Shown here: positions 26,362 through 35,399 of the stretch, in pieces | Numbering within the stretch: the stretch's first letter is position 1 | Layout of the letters: each line of letters opens with the position of its first letter | Translations under genes and position numbers: made by a program | The notes under the pieces: generated by a model | The model's database searches: none | Told to the model about the DNA's origin: nothing | Seen by the model: the letters and a program-made list of their open reading frames with translations, nothing else | Source: UBA4732 sp963823075 | GTDB lineage: Bacteria > Planctomycetota > Planctomycetia > Gemmatales > Gemmataceae | NCBI GenBank assembly: GCA_963823075.1 | Contig: CAWGKE010000023.1 | Coordinates: forward strand, 248,001-312,000 | DNA length: 64,000 bases | Direction: 5' to 3'

Positions 26362-28538
26362 TCATTCGCGTTTCCGCTTTCGCCGCGGTTTCTCTTCCGC
26401 CGGCGCCCGCTCCTGCCGCTTCCGATCCGCCACGCGGAAATCCAGCTGCCGCCGCTGCAAATCGACGCGCACCACCACGACATGCACCTTGTCGCCCAGC
26501 CGGTAGCGCTGGCCGCCGCGCCGGCCGATTAAGCTATGCGTCGCCTCCTCGTAGTAGTAGTAATCGTCGGCCAGCGTGCTGACGTGGACCATGCCCTCCA
26601 CCGGCAGGGTCTCCGCCTGGGCGAAGAAGCCGTAGTCGGCCACGCCGGTGATGACCGCCTCCAGCTCCGACCCCACACGCTCGCTCAGGTAGGTGAGCAG
26701 CTTGAGCTTCACCAGTTCGCGCTCGGCCGCCTCGGCCCGCCGCTCCGTCTTGCTGCAATGTTCGCCCAGCGCCGTCAGCTCCGCCGCGTCGGCCCCGGCC
26801 TTGCCGGTGCGCAGGTACTTGCCGAGCTGCCGATGAACCGTCAGGTCGGGATAACGACGAATCGGCGAGGTGAAGTGGCAATAGTCGTCGCTGGCCAGGG
26901 CGTAATGGCCCTCGTCGGCGGAGCTGTAAACCGCCTGTTTGAGGCTGCGCAACAGCGCGTAGTGGACGGCGTAGACCTCCGGCTTGTCGGCGGAATGCTG
27001 CAAGATGCGCTGGAGCGCGAAACGGTCCAAATGGCGCTCCATTTTGTAGCCGAGACTGCGGGCGAAGCCGGCGAACGCCTCCAGCTTCCGCGGGTCGGGG
27101 TCGGGATGGACGCGGCGCAGGAACGGTACGTCCAGCCCTGCCAGCAGCTCCGCGACGGATTCGTTGGCCGTCAGCATGAACTCCTCGACGAGCTGGTGGC
27201 TCACGTCGTCCTTGCGGAAGTGGGCGCCGCTCAACCGGCCCTGCTCGTCGTACTCCAGCTCCGCTTCGGGCATGTTCAGCTCCAGCGCCCGCGCTCCATG
27301 CGCCGCCGACGCAGGATCAGCGCCAGGTCGCGCATCCGCAGCAGCAGGCCGTACACATCGGCGGCTGTCACGCTCAGAGGCGGCGCCTCGGCGTCCAAGC
27401 ATTCCATCACCTGTTCATAGGTGAAGCGCTTGCGGACGCGGATTGCCCCCTCGGCGAAGCGGACGCCGGTCTTCTGGCCGGCGGCGGTGAAGTCCACGAC
27501 CACGCTCTTGACGTAGCGCAGCCGGCCCTCCTGGAGGCTGGCCAGGTGGTTGGAGATCACCTCCGGGAACATCGGCAGCACGCGCTGCGGCAGGTAGACG
27601 CTGTTGCCGCGTTTGCGGGCCTCGCGATCGAGTGCGCCGCCGGGCGGGGCGAAGTGGGCCACGTCGGCGATGTGGACGGTCAGCCGCCAGTGGCCGGTCT
27701 TGTCGTCGCGCTCCACCGAAACGGCGTCGTCGAAGTCGCGGGCGTCGGCCGGGTCGATGGTGACGACGAGCTCGGCGGTGAAATCCTCGCGGCCGTCGAG
27801 TTCGTCCTCGTGGAAAGCGGCGGCCGCGTCGCGGGCCTCCTGCTTGGCGTCTTCCGGGAACTCGTCGGGCAGGTTGAAGGCGCGGATGACCGACAGGGTG
27901 TCCACACCCGGTTCGCCGCGCGGCCCCAGCACCTCGACGAGGACGCCCTCGCCGCGCTCCTCCGCCGACGGGAACCGGACCATCTCGAAGACGACCTTGT
28001 CGTCCGGCCGGGCGCCCTTGGCGCCGGGGTCGCCGACGAAAACGCTGTGCGCGAACACCGTGCCGTCCACGCGGACGTAGCCTTCGCCGTCGCGCTCGAA
28101 GTAGGTCCCCACGAAATTCCGCGAAGCCCGCTCCAGAACGCGCAGGACCTTGCCGGACGGGTTGGCGCCGGGGCCGCTCGGCTTGCGCGTGAGGCGGACG
28201 AGGACCACGTCGCCGGTGGCTGCGTCGAGCGCATCCGCCTCGGCGATGCGCACGTCGGTCCCCGGCTGGCCCTCGACGTACTGCGGCCGGACGTAGCCAA
28301 CGCCCGTGCCGGTGCGGCGGTAGGTCCCCGTGACCGTGCCGTGCGGCGGCGCGGCGCGGACGGTGTGGTTCTTGCCGACCTCGATGCGGCCCTGCTGAAG
28401 CAGGCCGCGCAGCGCCCGGCGGAAGTCGGGGTACTGCGGCGCCGGCACGTTGAGCTTGCGGGCGAGCGCCTTGGGCTTGAGCGGCACGTAGCTCTTGCGG
28501 GCCAGCGTGGACAGGATCAGGTCTTCGAGAGTGGCCAT
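26362..28538 (-). CDS. rnr: Ribonuclease R (one-base frameshift)
   Basis: A 3'-5' exoribonuclease that degrades structured RNA. The start at 28538 (MATLEDLILSTLARKSYVPL) begins the helix-turn-helix domain. Cold-shock domains follow (HGTVTGTYRRTGTGVGYVRP), then the RNB catalytic domain with DARDFDDAVSVERDD near residue 262 (metal-binding Asp residues) and HFTSPIRRYPDLTVHRQLGK, then an S1 domain (VITGVADYGFFAQAETLPVE) and a basic tail. At 27288-27290 a CCC run (GGG on the coding strand) needs one more base to join MERG to ALELNMPEAELEYDEQG. In a core gene like this an assembly indel in a homopolymer is the simplest reason. It is transcribed convergently with the kinase. Confidence 0.9.
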
Positions 28539-28544
28539 CGTTGA

Positions 28545-28627
28545 AACCACGGAATACACGGAATACGCGGAAGGCGAATCAAATACACTTTTTGTCTTTA
28601 TTCTGTGTATTCCGTGTGTTCCGTGGT
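28545..28627. repeat. 9-nt-period palindrome (ACGGAATAC type)
   Basis: The left arm 28545-28572 (AACCACGGAATACACGGAAT...) pairs with 28600-28627 (...GTGTTCCGTGGT). It lies between rnr and the HD gene, and its right arm supplies the last codons and stop of the HD gene. Confidence 0.85.
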
Positions 28628-29603
28628 GATTGTCTCGCCGGCGCCGCCCTTGAACAGCCGCCGTTGCAGCGATGGGTTGAACGGCGTCCAGGCCGACGCG
28701 GCGTTGCCGTCCTCGCGGATGTCGCGCGTGAAGCTGTGGACCTTGGCGTCGAAGTTGTCCAGGTGATGCAGGGCGATGGCCTCCGGCGTCATCGGCAATT
28801 TCGGACTGCCGAACTCATACGTCCCGTGGTGGCTCAGGATCAGATGCTTCAGCCGCAGCAAAAGTTCGGCCGGGAAAGGCTCGCCGGTCAGGTCCGGCAC
28901 GCGGCCCACCTTCTCGTTGAGCATCTCGACGCCAATGACGAGGTGGCCGATCAGCTGGCCCTCGTCGCTATAGGCGAAGGCGCGGTCGAAGGTCAATTCG
29001 CGCACTTTTCCGATGTCGTGCAGGAAAACGCCCATCAGCAGGATGTCGCGGTCCACGTCCGGGTAGAGCGGCGCCAGGCGGTCGGCGGCGTCGAGCAGCG
29101 TGACGACGTGCTCCAGGAGGCCGCCGAGGTAGGCGTGGTGATTGCGGACGCCGGCCGGGGCCTTGCAGAAGGCGTGAACGAAATCCTGGTCCATCAGGAA
29201 GCACTCGGCCAGGCCGCGCAGGTGCGGGTTGCCGAGCTTGAGCAGGAAGCCGCGCAGCCGCTCGTAGAGCTTGCTCACGTCCTGCTCGGTTGTCGGCAGG
29301 AAGTCGGCCAGCTCGACTTTCTCGGATTCGACGCGGTCGAGGTGGCTGAGGATCATCTGCAAGGCGCCCTGGAACAGCTGCACCTTGCCCTTGACGAGCA
29401 GGAAATCGCCCGACTCGAAAGATCGGAAAAGATGCTCTCCAGCGTTCCAGAGGCGGGCGCTCGATGGCGCCGGTTCGGTCGCGCAGGTCCAGCTGGAGGT
29501 AGAGATTGCCGTTGCGGTTGGCCCGCAGCTGCTTATCGACGACCAGAAACACCTCGTCGATGGCCTCGCCGTCCGCCATCTGCTTCACGAATCGCCGCGT
29601 CAT
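28598..29603 (-). CDS. HD-domain 3'-5' exoribonuclease/phosphohydrolase, YhaM-like (one-base frameshift)
   Basis: The start at 29603 (MTRRFVKQMADGEAIDEVFL) begins an OB-fold nucleic-acid-binding domain (VVDKQLRANRNGNLYLQLDL). An extra base near 29460 shifts the frame; skipping it gives ARLWNAGEHLFRSFESGDFL, then VKGKVQLFQGALQMILSHLD. The HD domain has RNHHAYLGGLLEHVVTLLDA, FLHDIGKVRELTF (HD pair) and LKHLILSHHGTYEFGSPKLP. OB plus HD is the YhaM/CBF1 layout; such enzymes trim RNA or DNA 3' ends. The C-terminal TTEHTEYTE and stop are encoded by the palindrome at 28545-28627, so the original C-terminus has been altered by the repeat. Confidence 0.82.
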
Positions 29604-29752
29604 GTCCGCCGCCCCCGGCAAGAGAAATCGATCCGGCCCGCGCACCCCCCTGATTGTATTTGCGCTTCCCACGAACTTCTATTCCCCGGCAAAGGGAGAA
29701 GGCCGCCCCCGGCTCTGATCCGGGGGCGGCCTTTCAAAGACTCGTCGGAATG

Positions 29753-30808
29753 TCACTTGCCGGGCGACAGAATGCTGTCCCACGGAAGCCCACCGTCCGG
29801 GTCGGCCGGCAGCGGCGGCGGCACGAAGTCCTTGTCGTTGTCCTCCGCGGCCTGGCCGACCGGCTGGACGTCCAGCCGGAAGGTCTGCGGCCGGAGGTCG
29901 TCCTGGTCCCGCAGCGTCTGGCGGAACTCCTTCACGGCCTCGTCGTCCGGTTCCGGCTGGGCCAGGATCGCATCCTTGCTCTGCTGGAACAGGGTGTGGA
30001 CGTCCTCCGACGCATCCTGGAGGAAGCGGTCCCAGTCCACGGGCGAGTTTGCCGTCGGGTCGGTCAGGAGGGAAAGCAGGTCTCCCGCCGACTTGTCCTC
30101 ATCCTCCAGGGCCTGCACCATGCCGAGGGTGGACAGGCTGCCGTCGTCGCCGGCCATGCCGTACTCGTCGTGAGAGGCGCCGCTGACATCCACAACGCCG
30201 GTGAAGTCGAACAGCAGCGTCCGGAAGGCCCGCGATGCAACCGCCTCCGGCGGCGTCTCCGCGTCCTGGTCGCCGTCCGTCGCCGGAGCCGCGTTGCCGG
30301 CGTCCGCGTCGGGCGGATTGTACTCGCCCTCGGCGTTGCAGGTCTCGCTGATGAGGACCGTCAGCCGGGCGCCCTTATCGGTCAGCCAACCCAGCAGGTC
30401 GGCGCGGCGGAGGTCGCCGCCGGGGATCTCGAAGAAGTGCCCGCCCGAGGGGTCGCCGTCGGTCAGGCTCGGGTCGTAGGCCCCGTGGCCAGCGTAGTAG
30501 CAGAACAGCACGTCGGTGGGCTGCACGTCCAGGTCTTCGATCGCCTGTTCGATGTTGGCCGGCGTCACCTGGGCGCCGGTCAGCTTCTTGAGGTCGCGGT
30601 CCGCATCGAACCCCGGCAGGCCGCGGACATAGCCTTCCACGAGCTTGAGGTCGGCGGCGACGCCTGGGCCGATGTGCTTGTCGGCCGTCAGGCCGATCAG
30701 CACCGCCTTGACCGCGGTGGGTGGGCCGGCCGGCGCCTGCGCCTGGGCGGCCGCCGCAACCACACATCCCAGAACGACCGCCGCCAGGAACCGTTTCATC
30801 TGCAACAT
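29753..30808 (-). CDS. Secreted caspase-family (C14-like) protein
   Basis: A 351-residue protein with signal peptide (RFLAAVVLGCVVAAAAQAQA). The peptidase C14 fold is shown by AVLIGLTADKHIGPGVAADL, QAIEDLDVQPTDVLFCYYAG then HG (catalytic His in YYAGHG) and LTVLISETCNAEG with the candidate catalytic Cys. The usual D-x-C is here E-T-C. A long acidic, low-complexity C-terminal half follows. The start at 30808 has GGGGAG 7 nt upstream. Planctomycetes encode many metacaspase-like proteins; the substrate is unknown and export suggests an envelope role. A monocistronic gene. Confidence 0.78.
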   Translation of the reverse strand: MLQMKRFLAAVVLGCVVAAAAQAQAPAGPPTAVKAVLIGLTADKHIGPGVAADLKLVEGYVRGLPGFDADRDLKKLTGAQVTPANIEQAIEDLDVQPTDVLFCYYAGHGAYDPSLTDGDPSGGHFFEIPGGDLRRADLLGWLTDKGARLTVLISETCNAEGEYNPPDADAGNAAPATDGDQDAETPPEAVASRAFRTLLFDFTGVVDVSGASHDEYGMAGDDGSLSTLGMVQALEDEDKSAGDLLSLLTDPTANSPVDWDRFLQDASEDVHTLFQQSKDAILAQPEPDDEAVKEFRQTLRDQDDLRPQTFRLDVQPVGQAAEDNDKDFVPPPLPADPDGGLPWDSILSPGK

Positions 30809-30999
30809 GATTCATCTCCCCGGTGAATTCCGCCGGACGATTGCGTCGGCGGCGGTTGAATGTTCGATGTAGGGCCGGGCGACTGTCGCCTCGTGTGCCC
30901 TTCGTACACTCCTCTTACGGGTGAATGCCGAACGTGTGACAGTCGGCGCCGCCGGTCGTGCGGGATTTTTCGATGGGGGGGAGAAAGGATGGGAACGGC

Positions 31000-31411
31000 T
31001 CAGCGTCGCGGCGGCAGGGTGCAGACGCCGCCGTGGCAGGGGACGAGGCGAAAGCGGTTGCGGGCCACCCACAGGTAGAGGCGCTGGCCCAGCCAGGGCA
31101 CGCCGGGGAGGTACAGGAGCGGCGCAATCGGCCAAAGCAGCGGCAGCCGCCACGCGATCCAGCGCACGGCGGCGAAGCCGTGGTAGAGCCGCCGGCCGTC
31201 CGGCGTCAGGACGTGCATTTCCTGGACGAGGCGGTCGGGATCGAGAGAGCGCGTCGCTCGGCGGCAGGTGGGCGCGGTCACGGGCGTTGACGTAGGTGAG
31301 CCGGCCGAACCAGTCGAGGCGCTTGAGGAGGCCGACGGATTTGAGACAAAGCGGACACTGGCCGTCATAAAGCACCTGGCCCTGGCGGGCGGGCGATGGG
31401 GATGCGGTCAT
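31000..31411 (-). CDS. DCC-family thiol-disulfide oxidoreductase-like protein (DUF393, one-base frameshift)
   Basis: The start at 31411 reads MTASPSPARQGQVLYDGQCP and contains the YDGxCPLC motif (residues 15-21, Cys19 and Cys22), the signature of DUF393. The second half, in another frame, reads DPDRLVQEMHVLTPDGRRLY then HGFAAVRWIAWRLPLLWPIA, and ends LVPCHGGVCTLPPRR. One base near 31247 must be skipped, giving 136 residues. Members are predicted thioredoxin-fold redox proteins. The upstream region 31430-31460 is A/T-rich and is shared with the divergent gene at 31498. Confidence 0.8.
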
Positions 31412-31428
31412 GGCGGCGATCCTCCGGT

Positions 31429-31460
31429 GGTATTCTACTATAATACGAAGGTGAGGATTC
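31429..31460. promoter_or_regulatory. A/T-rich divergent promoter region
   Basis: GGTATTCTACTATAATACG contains TATAAT (31439-31444) facing the plus-strand gene at 31498 and GTATTATAG facing the DCC gene on the minus strand. GTATT/AATAC form an imperfect palindrome. No convincing -35 element is seen for either direction. Confidence 0.35.
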
Positions 31461-31497
31461 AATCTCGGAAGGATGTGGCTGGCGAGGGTTAGAAACC

Positions 31498-31809
31498 ATG
31501 AGAGGGGATGATCTGGCCCTGCAACTGCACGACAGGGCGACCCGCGGCGGCGCCTTGTCGGCCGAGGAGCAGGCGTTATTGGACGCCTGGTACGCCCGGC
31601 AGGATCGGGAGGAGGCTGCCGCGCTCGCTGCCGCTGATTCATCCCAAAGCGTTGCGGCGTTGCAAGGCCAGGTGGACGCCGCGGTGGCTCAGCTGCTCAC
31701 GGTCACGCAACGCGTTCAGACGTTGACGGCTGAGAACGAAGTCGTGCGGCAAGAGATCGCCGCCCTGCAACGGCGGTTGGCGCAGCAATCGGCGAACCAA
31801 CCCGCATGA
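31498..31809 (+). CDS. 103-aa coiled-coil protein, partner of HNH gene
   Basis: A short protein with N-terminal helical segment DLALQLHDRATRGGALSAEE, then QALLDAWYARQDREEAA, and a C-terminal coiled coil (VTQRVQTLTAENEVVRQEIA, ALQRRLAQQ). No signal peptide. Its stop overlaps the next gene start as ATGA (31806-31809), so the two are translationally coupled. I recall similar two-gene pairs (small coiled-coil protein plus HNH protein) in cyanobacteria and planctomycetes, but no function is known to me. Confidence 0.7.
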   Translation: MRGDDLALQLHDRATRGGALSAEEQALLDAWYARQDREEAAALAAADSSQSVAALQGQVDAAVAQLLTVTQRVQTLTAENEVVRQEIAALQRRLAQQSANQPA

Positions 31810-32339
31810 CTCTTCCCGCTGCAACATGGGAGCAGGCGCGCCGCCGAGCGAACTTCGCTTGCGAGTATTGCGGAGTCACGGAAACCGACGTGGGCGGCCA
31901 GCTCAGCGTGGATCACTTCCAGCCCCGCGCCCACGGCGGCGCGGATAACCTTGGCAACCTACTGTACTGCTGCCATCGCTGCAACTTGTACAAGGCGGAT
32001 TGCTGGCCGACCCAACCGACCGATCTCGCCTTGTGGAACCCGCGCCGCGAACCAATCGGCGCTCATCTGCTGCTTCTGGCGGACGGCACGCTTTACCCCA
32101 TCACGCCGACAGGCGCGTTCACGCTCCGGCGACTGCGCCTCAACCGCCCGCCCCTGGCGGCGAACCGGCTTCGCCGGCAATCCCAGGCTGAGGAGCTGCG
32201 GCTACTGGCGCGGTATCGAGAGGTTGTAACCGTGCTGGAACAGATGCAACGACAGCACGCGGCGTTGCTGGAAGAACACCGTGCCCTCCTCGAGGAACAG
32301 CGGGCGCTGCTCCGGGCGCTGCTGAAACACGGAGAATAG
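31806..32339 (+). CDS. HNH endonuclease with C-terminal coiled coil
   Basis: A 177-residue protein. The HNH domain spans residues about 8-75: ANFACEYCGVTETDVGGQLS, VDHFQPRAHGGADNLGNLLY, CCHRCNLYKADCWP. It has the CxxC...VDHFxPRxxGGxDxxxNLxxxCxxCN signature with both zinc Cys pairs and the catalytic His. A predicted beta segment and a C-terminal coiled coil (LEQMQRQHAALLEEHRALLE) follow. It overlaps the upstream coiled-coil gene by 4 bp, and the matching coiled coils suggest a complex. Role could be homing-type, repair or defence; nothing in the sequence decides. Confidence 0.88.
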   Translation: MTLPAATWEQARRRANFACEYCGVTETDVGGQLSVDHFQPRAHGGADNLGNLLYCCHRCNLYKADCWPTQPTDLALWNPRREPIGAHLLLLADGTLYPITPTGAFTLRRLRLNRPPLAANRLRRQSQAEELRLLARYREVVTVLEQMQRQHAALLEEHRALLEEQRALLRALLKHGE

Positions 32340-32472
32340 GTCTGCTCATCGAATGGCGCAGCCGGTATTTCCGCGCTCTTCACCGAAACGATGTTTGCCC
32401 TCCCCCGACGGCGTGCAGACAATAGCGCTATCCGAAGCCGCTTTTCACCGTTTCGCCCCCGGAGTATCCGCC

Positions 32473-32853
32473 ATGCGTCTGCTCACCGTCCTGCTCACCC
32501 TCGCGTTCGTCCCGGCCGTCTTCGCCGACGACGTTCCCGCCAAGGCGATCACCTCCGCCGAGGCCGCCAAAAAGGTGGATCAGCAAGTCACCGTCGAAAT
32601 GGAGGTCAAGTCCACCGGCGGCCGCAGCAACCGCTATCTCAACTCGCAAGAGGACTACAAGTCCGCCGACAACTTCACCATCTTCATCGCCAAGGAGGTT
32701 TTGGCCAAGTTCAAGGACGCCAAGATCGACGACCCCGCCGTCTACTACAAGGGCAAGACGATCTGCGTCACCGGGACCGTCACCGTGTACGACGGCGAGT
32801 CGCGGATTGAGATCGGCGCTCCCGATCAGATCAAGGTCGTGGAGAAGAAGTGA
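32473..32853 (+). CDS. Secreted small OB-fold-like protein
   Basis: A 126-residue protein with a cleavable signal peptide (MRLLTVLLTLAFVPAVFADD). The mature part has strands typical of an OB-fold domain: QQVTVEMEVKSTGGRSNRYL, NFTIFIAKEVLAKF and GKTICVTGTVTVYDGESRIE. These appear in planctomycete exported proteins of unknown role. The ATG at 32473 has GGAG at 32461-32464. It converges with aroC. Confidence 0.72.
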   Translation: MRLLTVLLTLAFVPAVFADDVPAKAITSAEAAKKVDQQVTVEMEVKSTGGRSNRYLNSQEDYKSADNFTIFIAKEVLAKFKDAKIDDPAVYYKGKTICVTGTVTVYDGESRIEIGAPDQIKVVEKK

Positions 32854-32908
32854 TCGCGCCGGAGGGACCATAAACACGATTCGGGCGGCCTCGGCGGTGC
32901 GTCATCGT

Positions 32909-34015
32909 TTATACCGGCGAGCACTGCGCCCGCCAGCGCAGCCAGTGATCGACCAGCACCAGCGCGACCATCGCCTCGCCCATCGGCACGAAGCGCGGCA
33001 AGAGACAGGGATCGTGGCGGCCGCGCGTAGCGATCTCCGTCGGCTGGGCGTCGCGCGTCACGGTCGGTTGCGGCCGCGGCAGACTGCTAGTCGGCTTCAC
33101 CGCGACGCGGCAGACGATCGGCTCGCCGCTGCTGATGCCGCCGAGCATCCCGCCATGGCGGTTCGTGGCCGTGCCGATGCGGCGCGGCCGGTCTTCCTTC
33201 CGTACGAATGCGTCGTTGTTCCCGCTGCCGCGCATCCCGGCGACCGCGAAGCCGGCCCCATACTCGAAGGCCGTCACCGCCGGCAGCGACAACAGCGCCT
33301 TGGCCAGGTCCGCTTTGAGCTTGTCGAACACCGGCTCGCCCCATCCCGCCGGCACTCCAACCGCGACCAGTTCGCACACGCCGCCGATCGAATCCTGGTC
33401 CTTGCGCACCTCCTCGATCAGGGCGATCATGCGCCCGGCCGCCGCCGGGTCGGGGCAGCGCACCGGCGTCGCCTCCACCTGCTCCAGCGTCACCGCCGTT
33501 GGATCGGTAACGTCCGCGATCACGTCGCCGACCTGGCTCACCCAGCCGAGGACGCGCACGCCGAGCCGGCCCAGCAGCTTCTTGGCCACCGCCCCGGCCG
33601 CCACGCGGCAGACGGTCTCGCGGGCGCTGGAACGGCCGCCGCCGCGGTGGTCGCGCCGGCCGTACTTGGCGTCGAACGTGAAATCGGCGTGTCCGGGACG
33701 ATATTTATCCTTGATATCGCTGTAATCGCCGCTGTGCTGGTCGGTGTTGTGGAAGAGGACGCCGATCGGCGTGCCGTCGGTTGCGCCCTCGAAGACGCCG
33801 GACCAAATCTCGGGAACGTCCTCCTCCTGGCGCTGCGTGACGATCTTCGACTGGCCCGGCCGGCGGCGGCGCAGGTCGGGCAAGAGGTCGTCCACGCCGA
33901 GCGGAAGGCCCGGCGGGCAGCCGTCGATGATGAGCAGGTAGCCGGGGCCGTGGCTGACGCCGGCCGTGGTGATGCGGAACAGTTCGCCGAAGGAATTGCC
34001 TGGCATGGGGTGCAT
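32909..34015 (-). CDS. aroC: Chorismate synthase
   Basis: The last shikimate pathway step: converts 5-enolpyruvylshikimate-3-phosphate to chorismate using reduced FMN. 368 residues with the expected signatures GNSFGELFRITTAGVSHGPG at the N-terminus, RPGHADFTFDAKYGRRDHRG (the signature around RPGHAD and RD(H/Y)RGG), SSARETVCRVAAGAVAKK, and near the C-terminus TNRHGGMLGGISSGEPIVCR. The catalytic His residues are in SHGPG and RPGH. Length is normal and the frame is intact. It is preceded by the UPF0261 gene with a palindrome in between. Confidence 0.96.
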   Translation of the reverse strand: MHPMPGNSFGELFRITTAGVSHGPGYLLIIDGCPPGLPLGVDDLLPDLRRRRPGQSKIVTQRQEEDVPEIWSGVFEGATDGTPIGVLFHNTDQHSGDYSDIKDKYRPGHADFTFDAKYGRRDHRGGGRSSARETVCRVAAGAVAKKLLGRLGVRVLGWVSQVGDVIADVTDPTAVTLEQVEATPVRCPDPAAAGRMIALIEEVRKDQDSIGGVCELVAVGVPAGWGEPVFDKLKADLAKALLSLPAVTAFEYGAGFAVAGMRGSGNNDAFVRKEDRPRRIGTATNRHGGMLGGISSGEPIVCRVAVKPTSSLPRPQPTVTRDAQPTEIATRGRHDPCLLPRFVPMGEAMVALVLVDHWLRWRAQCSPV

Positions 34016-34030
34016 TGTAGCAATCGCAAT

Positions 34031-34096
34031 GGTTAGCCGCGACGCGCAGCGGAGCGCTTGGGGGGTGGAGCGCTCCGCTGCGCGTCGCGGCTAACC
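34031..34096. repeat. GGTTAGCCGCG-family palindrome
   Basis: Exact 28-bp arms at 34031-34058 and 34069-34096, between aroC and the UPF0261 gene. A related palindrome lies at 42037-42080. Confidence 0.85.
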
Positions 34097-34101
34097 GAGA
34101 T

Positions 34102-35325
34102 TCACGCCCGCGCCGTCCGCCCCAGGTAGCGCAGCAGCGTCGCCGCCGCCGCCTCGGCGAAGGCCGGGTCGTTGATGTGCAAATCCAGCTCCACAAACTC
34201 CACATCAGGACTCATCCAGTCGCGGAGGCTCTGGAACAGCGCGGCGTCGGCCTCCGGCTGCCAGAACGGCCCGCCCTCGCGGTCCAGCGCCGACACGCCG
34301 CGCAGCGGCACGAACACCGCCGTCGGCCCCTTCGCCGCGCTGGCCTTGTGGGCGATCTCCTTGCCGAGTCGATCGTTCTCCTCCGGTGTGGTGCGCATCA
34401 GCGTCACCTGGGGGTTGTGTTGGTGGAAGAGCCGGCCGCGGTACTTCTCCGGCACGGTGTCCGGCGGGCCGAAATTCACCATGTCCAGCGCCCCGAGCGA
34501 AATCACCTGGGGTGTGCCGCGCAGGGCCGCCGCGGTCAGCCGGTCGCGGCCCGCACTCAGCACGCCGCCGACCAGTTCGTCGGCCAGCTCCGTCGTCGTC
34601 AGGTCGAGGACGCCAGCGATCTGGCCGTCGGCGATGAACCCTTCCATCGTGCGCCCGCCCGTGCCGGTGGCGTGGAATACCAGTGTCTCGTAGCCGGCGT
34701 GTTCGACGTGCGCGCGGGCCGCGTCCACGCACGGCGTCGTTACGCCAAACATCGTCGCGGCGATCAACGGCCGATCCTCGCCGCCGGCCGCCGGCGCCTT
34801 CGCCCCGCGCACCATGCCGGCGATCGCAGCGGCGGCGTTGGCCAGGACGCGGCGACTGATCCGATTCAGACCGCTTACATCCACAACGGAGTGCATCATG
34901 CACACGTCGCTCTGGCCGACATACGGCCGCACCTGACCGCTGGCCATCGTGCTGACCATCAGCTTGGGCACGCCGAATGGCAAGGCCCGCATGGCGGCCG
35001 TGCCGATGGCGGTGCCGGCCGAGCCGCCCAGGCCGAGGACGGCGTCGATGCGGCCCTGGCGGTGCAACTCTAGCACGACGCGGGCCGCTCCCCGCGCCGC
35101 CGCTTCGACGGCGCGGCCGCGGTCGGCCGCCTGGCGAATCGCTTCGACGTCCGCGCCGGCCGCGGCAAATACCTGTTCGCGCGGCACGTCCGGCGCGAAG
35201 GCCGGCGGCCGCAGCACGCCGGCGTCCAGCACCAGCACGTCCACGCCGGCCTCGCGCAGCAGGTCGCGGACGAAGGCGAACTCGACGCCCTTGGTGTCCA
35301 GTGTGCCGATCAGCAGGACGGGCAT
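34102..35325 (-). CDS. UPF0261/Tm-1-like ATP-binding family protein
   Basis: A 407-residue protein starting MPVLLIGTLDTKGVEFAFVR, with the GT.DTKG motif of the family. LGLGGSAGTAIGTAAMRALP and PKLMVSTMASGQVRPYVGQS follow, then MFGVTTPCVDAARAHVE and GGRTMEGFIADGQIAGVLDL. Relatives include the N-terminal half of plant Tm-1 resistance proteins and bacterial UPF0261 members; the fold binds nucleotide but the reaction is not established. Length and frame are normal. A palindrome lies upstream. Confidence 0.9.
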   Translation of the reverse strand: MPVLLIGTLDTKGVEFAFVRDLLREAGVDVLVLDAGVLRPPAFAPDVPREQVFAAAGADVEAIRQAADRGRAVEAAARGAARVVLELHRQGRIDAVLGLGGSAGTAIGTAAMRALPFGVPKLMVSTMASGQVRPYVGQSDVCMMHSVVDVSGLNRISRRVLANAAAAIAGMVRGAKAPAAGGEDRPLIAATMFGVTTPCVDAARAHVEHAGYETLVFHATGTGGRTMEGFIADGQIAGVLDLTTTELADELVGGVLSAGRDRLTAAALRGTPQVISLGALDMVNFGPPDTVPEKYRGRLFHQHNPQVTLMRTTPEENDRLGKEIAHKASAAKGPTAVFVPLRGVSALDREGGPFWQPEADAALFQSLRDWMSPDVEFVELDLHINDPAFAEAAAATLLRYLGRTARA

Positions 35326-35340
35326 AAAAGAACTCCGTCC

Positions 35341-35394
35341 GAGCCGCGACCGTAAGGGAGCGGTTTTGTCTCCGCTCCCTTACGGTCGCGGCTC
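35341..35394. repeat. GAGCCGCGACCGT-family palindrome
   Basis: Exact 23-bp arms at 35341-35363 and 35372-35394, between two minus-strand genes. Confidence 0.9.
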
Positions 35395-35399
35395 GGATG

